In this document: one piece after another, positions 47,129 to 56,116 of the stretch
Layout: every line of letters begins with the position of its first letter
How positions within the stretch are numbered: position 1 is the first letter of the stretch
Origin: Demequina sp. NBRC 110055
Lineage (GTDB): Bacteria > Actinomycetota > Actinomycetes > Actinomycetales > Demequinaceae
Direction of reading: 5' to 3'
DNA: 64,000 nt
Assembly: GCF_002090135.1 (NCBI RefSeq)
Contig: NZ_BBRL01000004.1
Span: 1,116,001-1,180,000 of the forward strand
Notes under the pieces: model-generated
Told to the model about the DNA's origin: nothing
Databases searched by the model: none
Seen by the model: only the letters and a program-made list of their open reading frames with translations
Translations under genes and position numbers: made by a program

Positions 47129-48084
47129 GCGAGGACGGCGTTGGCCAGCGCGATCGGGTCCATCCCCTCGCCCTCGGCGCCAGCCACGTTGGTGAGCCAG
47201 ACGAACGCCACGCCGCGCTCGGGGTGCACCCAGAACTCGGTGCCCGCCCAGCCCGCGTGGCCGAACCCGTCGGTCGCGACGAGCCCCGGCACGCGCCGGC
47301 GTAGACAGAACGTGACGCCCCACTCGCAGCCGCGTTCAGGTGGGTACGGGTCGATCGTGGCCATGCCCGCCGTCAGCGAGGTGCGCATCAGCGCGAGCGT
47401 GGCCGGTGAGACGAGGGCCCCGTCGTCGGCCAGAAGGGACCGTCCCACCGCGAGCAGGTCCTCGGCGGTCGCGACCGCGCCCGCCCCGGGGTGGCGTAGG
47501 CGAGCGAAGGCATCCCAGTCGAGCGCGGCGTCGCCGCGGAGCACCGGCCGATGCGCCGAGGAATCGGTCTCCATCGTCACCCCGGTGGCGCCCACCGGGG
47601 CGAGGGTGGCGGCTAGCTCCTCCCGCCAGGACCGCCCCGTCGCGTGCTCGATCATCCGCACGATGCCCTGGTAGCCGATGGACGAGTAGCGCGACACCGT
47701 GCCCGCCTCGAAGTCGCGGCCGGGCGCCAGCAGCGCCTCGTCGAGATCGCCCGCGAAGTCGAGCGCGGGTTCGGGGATCCCTGCGCTATGAGACACCAGA
47801 TGGCGCAACTGCACCTCGTCGGGACGGTCTGAGCCAAAGCCGGCCACGGCATCGGCCAGCCGATCATCGAGCGAGAGCGAGCCGGCCTCGAGGAGGCGCC
47901 CGACGGTCAGCCCCACGAGCGCCTTGGTGATGGAGAACAGGGGATAGGCGTCACCCGGGGCGGCGTCGCCGACGGCGTCGAGTTCGACCGCACCGTCGGC
48001 GGTCACGAGTCCCAACACCCCGCCCGGAGAAGCACCTGTCTCGACCTGCGCGCGCGCCCAGCCGAGCGCCTCCTCAAAACCCAT
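47125..48084 (-). CDS. Serine hydrolase, beta-lactamase/class C esterase family
   Basis: 319 aa, no signal peptide. SxxK catalytic motif in SITK (about residue 53), YSSIGY in place of the YxN motif, and HAGWAG as the C-terminal HxG motif, as in class C beta-lactamase-like esterases and D-aminopeptidases. Hydrolyses an ester or peptide of unknown identity. ATG 48084 is preferred over the longer frame because GAGGGAG stands six bases upstream. The stop overlaps that of the MBL-fold gene by convergent reading. Confidence 0.87.
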   Translation of the reverse strand: MGFEEALGWARAQVETGASPGGVLGLVTADGAVELDAVGDAAPGDAYPLFSITKALVGLTVGRLLEAGSLSLDDRLADAVAGFGSDRPDEVQLRHLVSHSAGIPEPALDFAGDLDEALLAPGRDFEAGTVSRYSSIGYQGIVRMIEHATGRSWREELAATLAPVGATGVTMETDSSAHRPVLRGDAALDWDAFARLRHPGAGAVATAEDLLAVGRSLLADDGALVSPATLALMRTSLTAGMATIDPYPPERGCEWGVTFCLRRRVPGLVATDGFGHAGWAGTEFWVHPERGVAFVWLTNVAGAEGEGMDPIALANAVLA

Positions 48085-48174
48085 CGCGACTCCCTCGTCT
48101 CTACGGCGCCCGGCCGTGGCATCGGCCATTCGGAAGCGAGACTACCCAGGAGGGCAGCACCGTGTGCGCGCCGA

Positions 48175-48180
48175 TAGACT
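48175..48180 (+). promoter_or_regulatory. -10 box of argS, leaderless start
   Basis: TAGACT ends six bases before the GTG at 48187, so transcription should begin at or beside the start codon. No ribosome-binding site is present, which supports a leaderless mRNA. Confidence 0.5.
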
Positions 48181-48186
48181 CGACGG

Positions 48187-49863
48187 GTGACTCCCGAGGA
48201 ACTTGCCGCCCAGATCCGCGCCGCCCTGCTGCAGGGCATCGACGACAGCGACTTCCAGCTGTCCCCGTTCGATGTCCCCGAGGACATCCGCGTGGAGCGT
48301 CCCCGCCAGCGCGAGCACGGCGACTGGTCGACCAACATTGCGATGCAGCTGGCGAAGAAGGCAGGCACCAACCCGCGCGAGTTCGCCGACACCCTGGTGG
48401 AGCGCCTGGCCGAGATCGACGGCATCGACGCGGCCGAGGTCGCCGGCCCCGGCTTCATCAACATCCGCCTCGCCGCAGGCGCCGCCGGTGAGTTGGCGCG
48501 CGGCATTGTCGAGTACGGTGCCGACTACGGCCGTGGCGAGTCGCTGACGGGCACGTCGGTGAACCTCGAGTTCGTCTCGGCGAACCCCACGGGACCCGTG
48601 CACCTGGGCGGTGCGCGTTGGGCGGCCGTGGGCGACTCGCTCGCGCGCCTGCTCGAGTTCCACGGCGCGATGGTGACCCGCGAGTACTACTTCAACGACC
48701 ACGGCAGCCAGATCGACAACTTTGCGGGCTCGCTCTACGCGGTCGTCGCGGGTGAGGACGCGCCCGAGAACGGCTACGGCGGCCAGTATATCCAGGACAT
48801 CGCCAATGAGGTCATGGTCGAGGCCATGGAGAACGGCGACACCGATCCGCTCGAGCTGCCCCGTGACGAGGCGATCGAGTTCTTCCGCGTGCGCGGCGTG
48901 CGCCTCATGTTCAACGAGATCAAGAACTCGCTGAGGGACTTCGGCGTCGAGTTCGACGTGTACTTCCACGAGGACTCGCTGCACGAGTCGGGCAAGGTCG
49001 AGCACGCGCTCAAGGAACTCAAGGAGTCGGGTGCGCTGTACGAGGCTGACGGCGCCTGGTGGCTGCGCAGCTCCGACCACGGCGATGAGAAGGACCGCGT
49101 GGTCGTGAAGTCGGACGGCAACGCGGCTTACATCGCGGGTGACATCGCCTACATCCGCGATAAGGCCGAGCGCGGCGCCGACCTGTGCATCTACCTGCTG
49201 GGCGCGGACCACCACGGCTACATCGCGCGCCTCAAGGCCGCCGCGGCGGCCCTGGGCTACTCGCCTGACCTGGTCGAGGTGATCATCGGCCAGTTGGTGA
49301 ACCTCGTGAAGGATGGCGAGCCCGTGCGCATGTCCAAGCGCGCGGGAAACGTGGTCACGATGGAGGACCTGGTGGGTGCCGTGGGGGTGGACGCCGCGCG
49401 TTACTCGCTCGCGCGTTCCTCCGCGGACTCGTCGATCGACATCGACCTCGACCTGCTGGCGTCCAAGACCAACGCGAACCCCGTCTTCTACGTCCAGTAC
49501 GCCCACGCCCGTACGTGCGGTGTGCAGCGCAACGCTGCCGAGTACGGCATCGCCCGCGAGGACGGCTTCGACGCCGCCCAGCTGGAGCACGAGTGGGACT
49601 CGAAGCTGCTGGGCGTGCTCGGCGAGTTCCCGCGCATCGTGGCCCAGGCCGTCGAGTTCCGCGAGCAGCACCGCGTCGCCCGCTACCTCGAGGAGCTCGC
49701 CTCGACGTATCACGGCTGGTACGACCGCACTCGCGTGACCCCGCAGGGCGAGGAGGAGGTCACCGACTTGCACCGCACGCGCCTGTGGCTCAACGACGCC
49801 GCGCAGCAGGTGCTGCGCAACGGCCTGCACCTGCTGGGCGTCTCCGCGCCCGAGCGGATGTGA
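48187..49863 (+). CDS. argS: Arginyl-tRNA synthetase
   Basis: 558 aa class I synthetase. N-terminal Arg-tRNA-synthetase domain ([14 protein letters not shown]), HIGH-type signature PTGPVHLGG (about residues 136-144), [26 protein letters not shown]-type signature RMSKRAGN, and a C-terminal DALR anticodon-binding domain ending in a hydrophobic [12 protein letters not shown]. Charges tRNA-Arg; essential housekeeping. GTG start, probably leaderless. lysA starts five bases after the stop, an argS-lysA-hom/thr order widely found in actinobacteria, here interrupted by several unrelated genes before hom. Confidence 0.98.
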   Translation: MTPEELAAQIRAALLQGIDDSDFQLSPFDVPEDIRVERPRQREHGDWSTNIAMQLAKKAGTNPREFADTLVERLAEIDGIDAAEVAGPGFINIRLAAGAAGELARGIVEYGADYGRGESLTGTSVNLEFVSANPTGPVHLGGARWAAVGDSLARLLEFHGAMVTREYYFNDHGSQIDNFAGSLYAVVAGEDAPENGYGGQYIQDIANEVMVEAMENGDTDPLELPRDEAIEFFRVRGVRLMFNEIKNSLRDFGVEFDVYFHEDSLHESGKVEHALKELKESGALYEADGAWWLRSSDHGDEKDRVVVKSDGNAAYIAGDIAYIRDKAERGADLCIYLLGADHHGYIARLKAAAAALGYSPDLVEVIIGQLVNLVKDGEPVRMSKRAGNVVTMEDLVGAVGVDAARYSLARSSADSSIDIDLDLLASKTNANPVFYVQYAHARTCGVQRNAAEYGIAREDGFDAAQLEHEWDSKLLGVLGEFPRIVAQAVEFREQHRVARYLEELASTYHGWYDRTRVTPQGEEEVTDLHRTRLWLNDAAQQVLRNGLHLLGVSAPERM

Positions 49864-49868
49864 CGCCG

Positions 49869-51203
49869 ATGGCGGTCTGGTCCTCGTCCGTCGCCCGCGG
49901 TGACGACGGTGCGCTGAGCGTGGGCGGCATCGACGTGCGCGACCTCGCGGCCGCGCACGGCACGCCCCTCTACGTGGTGGACGAGGCGGATTTCCGTGCG
50001 CGCGCGGCCGCCTTCCGCGACCACTTCACGGCCGCGTTTGGCCGCCACCGCGCCAAGGTCGACGTCTACTACGCGGGCAAGGCCTTCCTCGCCTCGCAGG
50101 TGGCCGGGTGGATGCGCGAGGAGGACCTGTGCCTCGACGTCGCCTCGCGCGGCGAGCTCGAGATCGCGCTGCGTGGCGGCATGCCGCCCGAGCACATCGG
50201 CCTTCACGGCAATAACAAGGCCGAGGACGAGCTGCGCCGGGCGCTGTCCGTGGGCGTGGGGCGGATCATCGTCGACTCGTTCACGGAGATCGAGGTGCTC
50301 GACGCGCTCGCGCGCGAGATGGGTGTGATCGCGCCCGTGATGGTGCGCGTCACGACCGGCGTGCACGCGGGTGGGCACGAGTACATCGCGACCAGCCACG
50401 AGGACCAGAAGTTCGGCCTGTCGCTCGCGTCCGGCGCCGCCTACGACGCGCTGCTCGCGTGCCACGACGCCCCCGGCCTGAAGCTCTTGGGCATCCACAC
50501 CCACATCGGCAGCCAGATCCTGTCCGTCGAGGCCTTCCGCGAGTCCGCGGACCGCATGCTGCGCCTGCGCGCCGCCTTCACGGCCGACACCGGGGCCGAC
50601 CTTCCCGAGGTCGACCTGGGTGGCGGCTATGCCATCGCGTATACGGCCGATGCCGAGGCGCTCGAGCCGTCCGTGGCCGCCTACGAAATTGCCGATGCGG
50701 TGGCGGCCGTGATGGATCCCATCGGTGGTGCGTGGCCGCGGTTCTCGATCGAGCCGGGGCGCGCGATCGCCGGGCCTGCCGGGCTCACGCTGTACACGGT
50801 GGGCATCACGAAGGACGTTCGCCTGGAGGATGGCGGCTCGCGCCAGTATGTCGCCGTCGATGGCGGCATGAGCGACAACCCGCGCACCATCATGTACGGA
50901 GCCGAGTACCACGCCGAGGTCGCCTCGCGGCTGTCCTCGTCGCCGATGACGCTGTCGCGCGTGGTCGGCAAGCACTGCGAGAGCGGCGACATCGTGGTCC
51001 GCGACGTCGACCTACCCGAGGACACAAGGCGCGGCGACCTGCTCGCCGTCGCGGCGACCGGTGCGTACGGCCGCTCGATGGCCTCGACCTACAACGCCGC
51101 GCTGCGCCCGGCCGTGGTCGCCGTGCGCGACGGGGCATCGAAGGTGCTGGTCCGCCGCGACACCCTCGAGGACCTGCTCAGCTGGGACGTCGCGGGGGAG
51201 TGA
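49869..51203 (+). CDS. lysA: Diaminopimelate decarboxylase
   Basis: 444 aa fold-type III PLP enzyme. PLP Lys in YYAGKAFLA (about residue 75), HGNNK, GIHTHIGSQI, DLGGGYAI, EPGRAI and the C-terminal KHCESGD active-site motif from the partner subunit. Decarboxylates meso-diaminopimelate to L-lysine. ATG 49869 is five bases after argS, in the same operon. A strong terminator hairpin follows at 51224-51261. Confidence 0.97.
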   Translation: MAVWSSSVARGDDGALSVGGIDVRDLAAAHGTPLYVVDEADFRARAAAFRDHFTAAFGRHRAKVDVYYAGKAFLASQVAGWMREEDLCLDVASRGELEIALRGGMPPEHIGLHGNNKAEDELRRALSVGVGRIIVDSFTEIEVLDALAREMGVIAPVMVRVTTGVHAGGHEYIATSHEDQKFGLSLASGAAYDALLACHDAPGLKLLGIHTHIGSQILSVEAFRESADRMLRLRAAFTADTGADLPEVDLGGGYAIAYTADAEALEPSVAAYEIADAVAAVMDPIGGAWPRFSIEPGRAIAGPAGLTLYTVGITKDVRLEDGGSRQYVAVDGGMSDNPRTIMYGAEYHAEVASRLSSSPMTLSRVVGKHCESGDIVVRDVDLPEDTRRGDLLAVAATGAYGRSMASTYNAALRPAVVAVRDGASKVLVRRDTLEDLLSWDVAGE

Positions 51204-51223
51204 CCCCCGCAGAGGCCTCACGC

Positions 51224-51261
51224 ACCGCGGCCCGGCTCCCACGAGGGGGCCGGGCTGCGGT
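51224..51261 (+). terminator. Terminator of argS-lysA
   Basis: 17-base GC-rich arms (51224-51240 and 51245-51261) with two mismatches and a 4-base loop. It also lies downstream of the convergent oxidoreductase gene, so it may serve both. Confidence 0.65.
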
Positions 51262-51276
51262 CCTTCCAGACGCGAC

Positions 51277-52131
51277 TTACAGCGCTGCGCGCACCGCGTC
51301 CTGCATCGACGTGGGCTCGTGGCCAATGAGGTCCGCGAGGTCAGTCGACTCGGTCTCGAGCTCGCCCTTGGCGATCGAGGCATCGACGCTCGCCCAGAAG
51401 CGGGCCGTGCCCTCATCCATGCCCGCCCCCTGAACCATGCCGCCCACGAGTTCGTCGACGCTCACCAGGTGGTGGCGCACGTCCGTGTTGGTTGCGGTGG
51501 TGATAGCTTCCGCAAGATTGGTCATCGTGAAGGTGTCGCCACCCAGCTCGTAGGTGGCGCCCTCGGCGTCCTGGAGCGCCGCGACGGCAGCCGCCTCCGC
51601 GTAGTCGCTGCGGGTCGCGGCTGACAGGCGCGCGTTGGCGGTCGCGGTCGTGATGGCGCCCTGGGCGAGGTAGCCGGGGATCTGCGCGGTGTAGTTCTCG
51701 ATGTACCAGGAGTTACGCAGGATCGTGGCAGGGATGGCCGATGCCGCGAGGGCCTCCTCGGTCGCCACGTGTTCGGGGGCGAGCGGGTTGGACGTCTCGC
51801 TGGCCCTGATGAGCGACGTGTAGACGATGCGGCTCACGCCAGCCTTCTCGGCCGCGGCGATGACGGCCTGGTGTTGGGGCAGGCGCTTGCCGGGCTCGGA
51901 GGCGGACACGAGGACGACGCGGTCCACACCCGCGAGGGCGGCGTCGAGGGTCTCGGGGGCGTCGTAGTCGCCGTGGCGAACGGTGACGCCGCGCTCGGCC
52001 AGGTCGGCGGCCTTCGACTCGGTGCGCGCCACGGCGACGATGTCGCCCGCGTCCACGCCGCGGTTCAGGAGGTGCTCGACGATGAGGTGGCCCAGCTGGC
52101 CGCTGGCGCCGGTGACGGCAATGGTGGTCAT
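51277..52131 (-). CDS. NAD(P)H-binding oxidoreductase, QorB/NmrA-like (quinone reductase 2 type)
   Basis: 284 aa atypical SDR. TGASGQLGHLIVEHLLNRG nucleotide-binding motif, GDYDAPETLDAALAGVDRVVLVSASEPG, AAEKAGVSRIVYTSLIRA, LRNSWYIENY: the pattern of E. coli QorB (YtfG), an NADPH:quinone oxidoreductase. Divergent from an HxlR-type regulator, exactly as qorB is from ytfH in enterobacteria, so redox or quinone-inducible control is likely. AAGGA precedes the ATG. Confidence 0.88.
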   Translation of the reverse strand: MTTIAVTGASGQLGHLIVEHLLNRGVDAGDIVAVARTESKAADLAERGVTVRHGDYDAPETLDAALAGVDRVVLVSASEPGKRLPQHQAVIAAAEKAGVSRIVYTSLIRASETSNPLAPEHVATEEALAASAIPATILRNSWYIENYTAQIPGYLAQGAITTATANARLSAATRSDYAEAAAVAALQDAEGATYELGGDTFTMTNLAEAITTATNTDVRHHLVSVDELVGGMVQGAGMDEGTARFWASVDASIAKGELETESTDLADLIGHEPTSMQDAVRAAL

Positions 52132-52187
52132 GATGCGTCCTTCCGTAGGGGGAGTTATGCGGATGCTACGCCAATGCTAACGATCAG

Positions 52188-52201
52188 TAAGTGACTACTT
52201 A
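52188..52201. promoter_or_regulatory. Candidate HxlR operator
   Basis: TAAGTGACTACTTA: perfect 5-base arms with 4-base centre. It overlaps the predicted -35 region of the HxlR gene (-10 TATTCT at 52219-52224) in the divergent promoter zone. Confidence 0.5.
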
Positions 52202-52231
52202 TTCCGCAGTTTCGGACGTATTCTGGGGAGC

Positions 52232-52612
52232 ATGTCGCTCGACTCCGCGCCGGATCAGGCCCTGGTGGCCGATGTCTTCGCGCGGGACTGCACGTCGCGA
52301 TCCACCTTCGAGGACGTCGCCGACAAATGGCCCTCCCTCATCCTTATCGCGCTTGGCGAGGGAACGCAACGGTTCGGCCAACTTCGCTCCCGCGTCGATG
52401 GCGTGAGTGAGCGCATGCTCGCGCAGTCGCTGCGCACCCTCGAGCGCGACGGCATGATCACCCGCACGGCTTACGCTGAGTCGCCGCCACGGGTCGACTA
52501 CACGCTCACCGATCTCGGGTCCCAGGTCGCCACGCGGCTTCGAGACCTCGCCGACCTGCTTGAGGCCGCCGTGCCCCAGATCGACGAGGCGCGTCAACGC
52601 TACGGGAGCTGA
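52232..52612 (+). CDS. HxlR-family transcriptional regulator
   Basis: 126 aa single winged-helix domain of the HxlR group: DKWPSLILIALGEGTQRFGQLRSRVDGVSERMLAQSLRTLERDGMITRTAY, then SPPRVDYTLTDLG. A Cys at residue 20 (ARDCTSRS) is in the position of the redox-sensing N-terminal Cys seen in YodB/HypR-type members, so thiol-based sensing of quinones or electrophiles is plausible. Divergent from the QorB-like gene. The ATG lies seven bases after TATTCT with no usable ribosome-binding spacing, so it is probably leaderless. Confidence 0.9.
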   Translation: MSLDSAPDQALVADVFARDCTSRSTFEDVADKWPSLILIALGEGTQRFGQLRSRVDGVSERMLAQSLRTLERDGMITRTAYAESPPRVDYTLTDLGSQVATRLRDLADLLEAAVPQIDEARQRYGS

Positions 52613-52740
52613 CCCACGCCACGGCGCGGGGGAGCGCGAGCCCGCCGACGCATCGGCCGCCGGGGAAGGTCTGGCGGCGTCGACGCGTTGACGCGGGCGA
52701 GGCGGCACCGTGTCGTCCACCCGACGGAGGGAGCGAGATC

Positions 52741-52956
52741 ATGTCAGACCCCACCGACAAGGATGTTCACGAGGGCACCCAGGCCCTCCAGGACATCGCC
52801 GACGAGGTTGAGGCGGAGCGCGAGCGTGGAGGCGCTGGATTAATGCCGGATGATGACACGCCGGCCGACGACGGCGAGACCCGCGAAGACCACGAGGACG
52901 ACGACGAGGTCGACATCGACGCACCGCCCGGCGCCGCGAACCTCGGGCCGCTGTGA
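52741..52956 (+). CDS. Small acidic protein, tandem paralog 1
   Basis: 71 aa, extremely acidic second half (about 20 Asp/Glu in the last 40). Shares the N-terminal pattern HEGTQAL.DIA.EVE.ERE..G with the next gene, so the two are tandem paralogs. Good ribosome-binding site (GGAGGGAG) upstream of the ATG. Family not recognised; the helical N-terminus and disordered acidic tail suggest a protein- or cation-binding role, stated only as a possibility. Confidence 0.65.
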   Translation: MSDPTDKDVHEGTQALQDIADEVEAERERGGAGLMPDDDTPADDGETREDHEDDDEVDIDAPPGAANLGPL

Positions 52957-53042
52957 GGCGCTACCTGAGAAGTATCTGAGCGACTCGTGGGCGTTCCCTA
53001 GACGTGACCGGCGTTGCCGGACACGGTGGAAAGGAGACCGCC

Positions 53043-53264
53043 ATGTCACTCAAGGATCACGAGGGCACCGACGCCCTGACCCAACTCGCCCAAGAGGTCG
53101 AGGAGGAACGACGCGCCAAGGGACGCACCGCCTTTGACGCGCAGGACGAGTCCGAGGACCGTCCCACGGGCGAGACGCGCGCGGACGCGAATGCCGAGGT
53201 CGACGACTCCAGCGTCGACCCGGGCGGCGAGAAGATGCCGCCCATTCAGGCGTTCGGCCACTGA
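53043..53264 (+). CDS. Small acidic protein, tandem paralog 2
   Basis: 73 aa. HEGTDALTQLAQEVEEERRAKG matches the N-terminal helix of the preceding small protein, followed by an acidic, Asp/Glu/Ser-rich disordered stretch and a C-terminus PPIQAFGH. Strong AAAGGAG ribosome-binding site before ATG 53043. Unknown function, same inference limits as its paralog. Followed by small hairpins before the convergent phosphatase gene. Confidence 0.65.
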   Translation: MSLKDHEGTDALTQLAQEVEEERRAKGRTAFDAQDESEDRPTGETRADANAEVDDSSVDPGGEKMPPIQAFGH

Positions 53265-53283
53265 CGCGCCGCCACTGCGGCGG

Positions 53284-53314
53284 CCCGGAGCACACCCCCC
53301 CTCAGCGCTCCGGG
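53284..53314. terminator. Possible hairpin terminator between convergent genes
   Basis: CCCGGAGC/GCTCCGGG with a 15-base C-rich loop, overlapping the last codons of the minus-strand phosphatase gene. A second stem, CGCCGC/GCGGCG at 53267-53282, precedes it. Confidence 0.4.
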
Positions 53315-53880
53315 TCGCCGCTTTCGTGCGTCCGGCCCAGCCCGGCCCACTCGGTGAGCGCGGCGAGATCCTTGACAATCTCGTCCATCACGCGGTCGTA
53401 GGTGCCCTGGTCGAGCGACCAGGGGTCGTCCAGGCTGCGCAGCGGAGCGGGGTCAGCCTCGCGGGCGGCGTGCAATGCCGCGGCGGCGTTCGCAAGCCGT
53501 TCTGCGGCGGTGTCACCGGCAGGTCGCTGAGCCCGCCCGGCGAGTTCTGCCGCCTCCTTGATGCCGAAGACGTGGGGCGCGACGCCGCCCCATTCCGCCT
53601 CGATCCACCTGGCGTGTTGCTGCGTCGCCACCAGCACGAGGTCGGCCTGGCTGAGGATGCGCGTGTCGAGTTGGGTGGGCCGATGCCTCGGAATGACAAG
53701 CGCGTGGCGCTCGGCCGCGCGGCGCATCGGCTGGGGCACATCCATGCCGATCTCCGCATAGATGCCGGCGCTCGTGACCTCTGCGGCATCGCCCCATTCG
53801 CGCCGGGCGAGATAGTGCATCGCGGGGGAGCGGCAGATGTTGCCGGTGCAGACCATGGTGACTCGGGCGGGGCGTGACAT
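53302..53880 (-). CDS. Low-molecular-weight protein tyrosine phosphatase
   Basis: 192 aa. The phosphate-binding loop is CTGNICRSP (Cys11, Arg17), matching CX5R(S/T), and the general-acid Asp is in DDPWSLDQGTY near the C-terminus. Longer than the usual ~150 aa because of an Ala-rich segment around residues 118-150. Dephosphorylates protein phosphotyrosine; arsenate reductase activity is less likely because of the DP(W/Y) loop. Separated from the upstream DUF817 gene by 30 bases and possibly co-transcribed with it. Confidence 0.9.
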   Translation of the reverse strand: MSRPARVTMVCTGNICRSPAMHYLARREWGDAAEVTSAGIYAEIGMDVPQPMRRAAERHALVIPRHRPTQLDTRILSQADLVLVATQQHARWIEAEWGGVAPHVFGIKEAAELAGRAQRPAGDTAAERLANAAAALHAAREADPAPLRSLDDPWSLDQGTYDRVMDEIVKDLAALTEWAGLGRTHESGDPER

Positions 53881-53910
53881 GCCACGCAGGCTACGTCACC
53901 GTGGCGGTGG

Positions 53911-54744
53911 CTATCGCCGCGTCACCGTCGCCTCGTCCCCGGCGTGGCCGTAGAACGTGCCCTCGTACTGCTTGAGCGTCGCGACGATGACGAAGCTCAG
54001 CGTGACGAGCAGGGCCCAGGAGCCGAGCTTGCCCATGTGGACCGCTTGCCAGAACGCCTCCTGGTCGGGGTACTGCCAGGCGCCAAGGAAGGTGCCCACG
54101 TTCTCCGCGAGCCACAGGAAGAAGCCGATGAGCACAAAGGCGACCGCCAGTGGCATGCGCAATCGCGTGTCGCCCAGGCTGTAGTGCACCCACGTGTCCC
54201 ACATCGCGATCACGAAGAGGACGGCGATGAGCCAGCGCACGTCCCACATCCAGTGGTGCGTGAAGAAGTTGGCGTAGGCCGCGACCGCCAAGATGAGCAT
54301 GGGCGCGGCGCGGTAGCCGGTAATGCGCAGGTCGAAGCGCCGCCACGCCTGGCACAGGTAGGAGCCCACGGCGGCGTACATGAATCCCGAATACAGGGGC
54401 ACCCCAGCGATCATCGTCACGCCCTCAGCGGGGTAGGCCCACGAGCCCTGGCTGACCTTGAACAGTTCGAGGCCCAGTCCCAACAGGTGGAAGGCGAAGA
54501 TGACGCCGACCTCGCGAGTGGTCTCGTACCCCGTCCACCACAGGACGGCGGTGATGGCGAGGCCGGCGACGAGGAGCGCGTCGTAGCGGCCGATGCCGGC
54601 GTCGACCAGCTCCGTCACCGCCATCGCCGCGAAGATCGCGATGGCAAACACCAGGCATCGCAGCTGTGTCACCACGAAGAGCCCCAGGAGCCGCAGTTCC
54701 GCGTGGGCACGCCTTAGGGCGGGCCGGGTGGAGAAGGCGGTCAT
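53911..54744 (-). CDS. DUF817 family membrane protein
   Basis: 277 aa with about seven to eight predicted membrane helices and conserved polar patches (ELFKVSQGSWAYP, FMYAAVGSYLCQAWRRFDL, FTHHWMWDVRW, GAWQYPDQ, KLGSWALLV). This is the DUF817 family; no reaction is known to me. Paired with the phosphatase downstream. ATG 54744 is chosen because the family-like sequence starts there; the longer frame runs into the hom promoter. Divergent from hom. Confidence 0.85.
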   Translation of the reverse strand: MTAFSTRPALRRAHAELRLLGLFVVTQLRCLVFAIAIFAAMAVTELVDAGIGRYDALLVAGLAITAVLWWTGYETTREVGVIFAFHLLGLGLELFKVSQGSWAYPAEGVTMIAGVPLYSGFMYAAVGSYLCQAWRRFDLRITGYRAAPMLILAVAAYANFFTHHWMWDVRWLIAVLFVIAMWDTWVHYSLGDTRLRMPLAVAFVLIGFFLWLAENVGTFLGAWQYPDQEAFWQAVHMGKLGSWALLVTLSFVIVATLKQYEGTFYGHAGDEATVTRR

Positions 54745-54814
54745 CCGCCCATTCAGCACCACGGGCAGGCCGCAGGACAAGAGGCGCACCGCACGAGCCG
54801 CCGCCTGTGACCCG

Positions 54815-54820
54815 TATAGA
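54815..54820 (+). promoter_or_regulatory. -10 box of hom, leaderless start
   Basis: TATAGA ends nine bases before the GTG at 54830; no ribosome-binding site precedes the start, so the hom-thrC-thrB message is probably leaderless. Confidence 0.5.
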
Positions 54821-54829
54821 GTGGGCGCC

Positions 54830-56116
54830 GTGTCCACCGCCGCAGCTTCCGTCAAGATCGCCATCCTCGGATGCGGGACCGTCGGCACCCAGGTGGTGCG
54901 ACTCCTCACCGAACAGCGCGACGATCTCTCCGCGCGTGTGGGTGCGCCCGTCGACATCGCGGGCATTTACGTGCGCGACACGTCGGTGCCGCGCGACGCG
55001 GTGGTCCCGGTCGACCTACTGACCTCGGACGCCGAGGCGCTGGTCGACTCCGCCGACGTGGTCGTCGAACTCATGGGCGGCGACGAGCCCGCGCGTGCGC
55101 TCATTCTGCGCGCGCTCGCGGCCGGCACCGGTGTGGTGACGGCTAACAAGGCGCTGCTCGCCACTCGCGGTGCCGAGCTCTACGAGGCCGCCGACGACGC
55201 CGGCGCCGACCTCTACTTTGAGGCCGCCGTCGCGGGGGCGATCCCGTTGGTCCGTCCCGTGCGCGAGTCCCTCGCCGGTGACCACGTTACCCGCATCCTC
55301 GGCATCGTCAACGGCACCACCAACTACGTGCTCGACGAGATGACCACCAAGGGTCTCGACTACGCAGATGTGGTCGCGGAGGCTCAGCGGCTGGGCTACG
55401 CCGAGGCTGACCCGACCGCCGACGTGGGTGGCCACGACGCCGCCGCGAAGGCCGCCATCCTCGCGTCGCTCGCCTTCCACCAGCGCGTGCACCTCGATGA
55501 CGTCTACTGCGAGGGCATCACCGCGGTCACCGCGGACGACATCGCGGCGGCCCAGGAGACGGGCCGCGTCATCAAGTTGCTGGCGATTGCCGATCAGGCC
55601 GATGCCGGCGTCAGCGTCCGCGTCCATCCCACCTTGCTGCCCGCCTCCCACCCGTTGGCCGGCGTGCGCGGCGCGTTCAACGCGGTGTTCGTCGAAGCCG
55701 AGGCGGCAGGCGAGCTGATGTTCTACGGCCAGGGAGCGGGAGGGGCGCCCACGGCATCGGCCGTCCTGGGAGACGTCGTCTCCGTGGCCCGTCACGTCGC
55801 CGGCGGCGGCCGCGGCCCGCGCGAATCGAATTATGCGCGTCACGATGTGCTGCCCATCGACGATGCCCAGACGCGCTACGCGGTACGCATGAGCGTGCCC
55901 GACCGGCCCGGAGTGCTCGCCCAGGTGGCGCAGATGTTCGCCAACCACGGCGTGGGCATCGAGTCGGTGCGTCAGCAGGCGGGCAAGGGCCATGCGGGCC
56001 TCATCCTGTCCTCGCACCGCGCGTCCGAGGCCGCGCTGCGTGCGACGGTCGAGGACCTGCGCGCCTCCGACGCCGTCAATGATGTCTGGTCCGTCCTGAG
56101 GATCGAGGGAGAGTAA
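54830..56116 (+). CDS. hom: Homoserine dehydrogenase
   Basis: 428 aa. NAD(P)-binding ILGCGTVGTQVV, TANKALLA, catalytic core GIVNGTTNYVLDEM and ADPTADVGGHDAAAKAAILA, and a C-terminal ACT domain (VRMSVPDRPGVLAQVAQMFANHGVGIES) for feedback inhibition by threonine. Reduces aspartate semialdehyde to homoserine. GTG 54830 is chosen over the longer frame because it fits the -10 box. thrC starts at the base after its stop: hom-thrC-thrB operon, the usual actinobacterial order. Confidence 0.97.
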   Translation: MSTAAASVKIAILGCGTVGTQVVRLLTEQRDDLSARVGAPVDIAGIYVRDTSVPRDAVVPVDLLTSDAEALVDSADVVVELMGGDEPARALILRALAAGTGVVTANKALLATRGAELYEAADDAGADLYFEAAVAGAIPLVRPVRESLAGDHVTRILGIVNGTTNYVLDEMTTKGLDYADVVAEAQRLGYAEADPTADVGGHDAAAKAAILASLAFHQRVHLDDVYCEGITAVTADDIAAAQETGRVIKLLAIADQADAGVSVRVHPTLLPASHPLAGVRGAFNAVFVEAEAAGELMFYGQGAGGAPTASAVLGDVVSVARHVAGGGRGPRESNYARHDVLPIDDAQTRYAVRMSVPDRPGVLAQVAQMFANHGVGIESVRQQAGKGHAGLILSSHRASEAALRATVEDLRASDAVNDVWSVLRIEGE

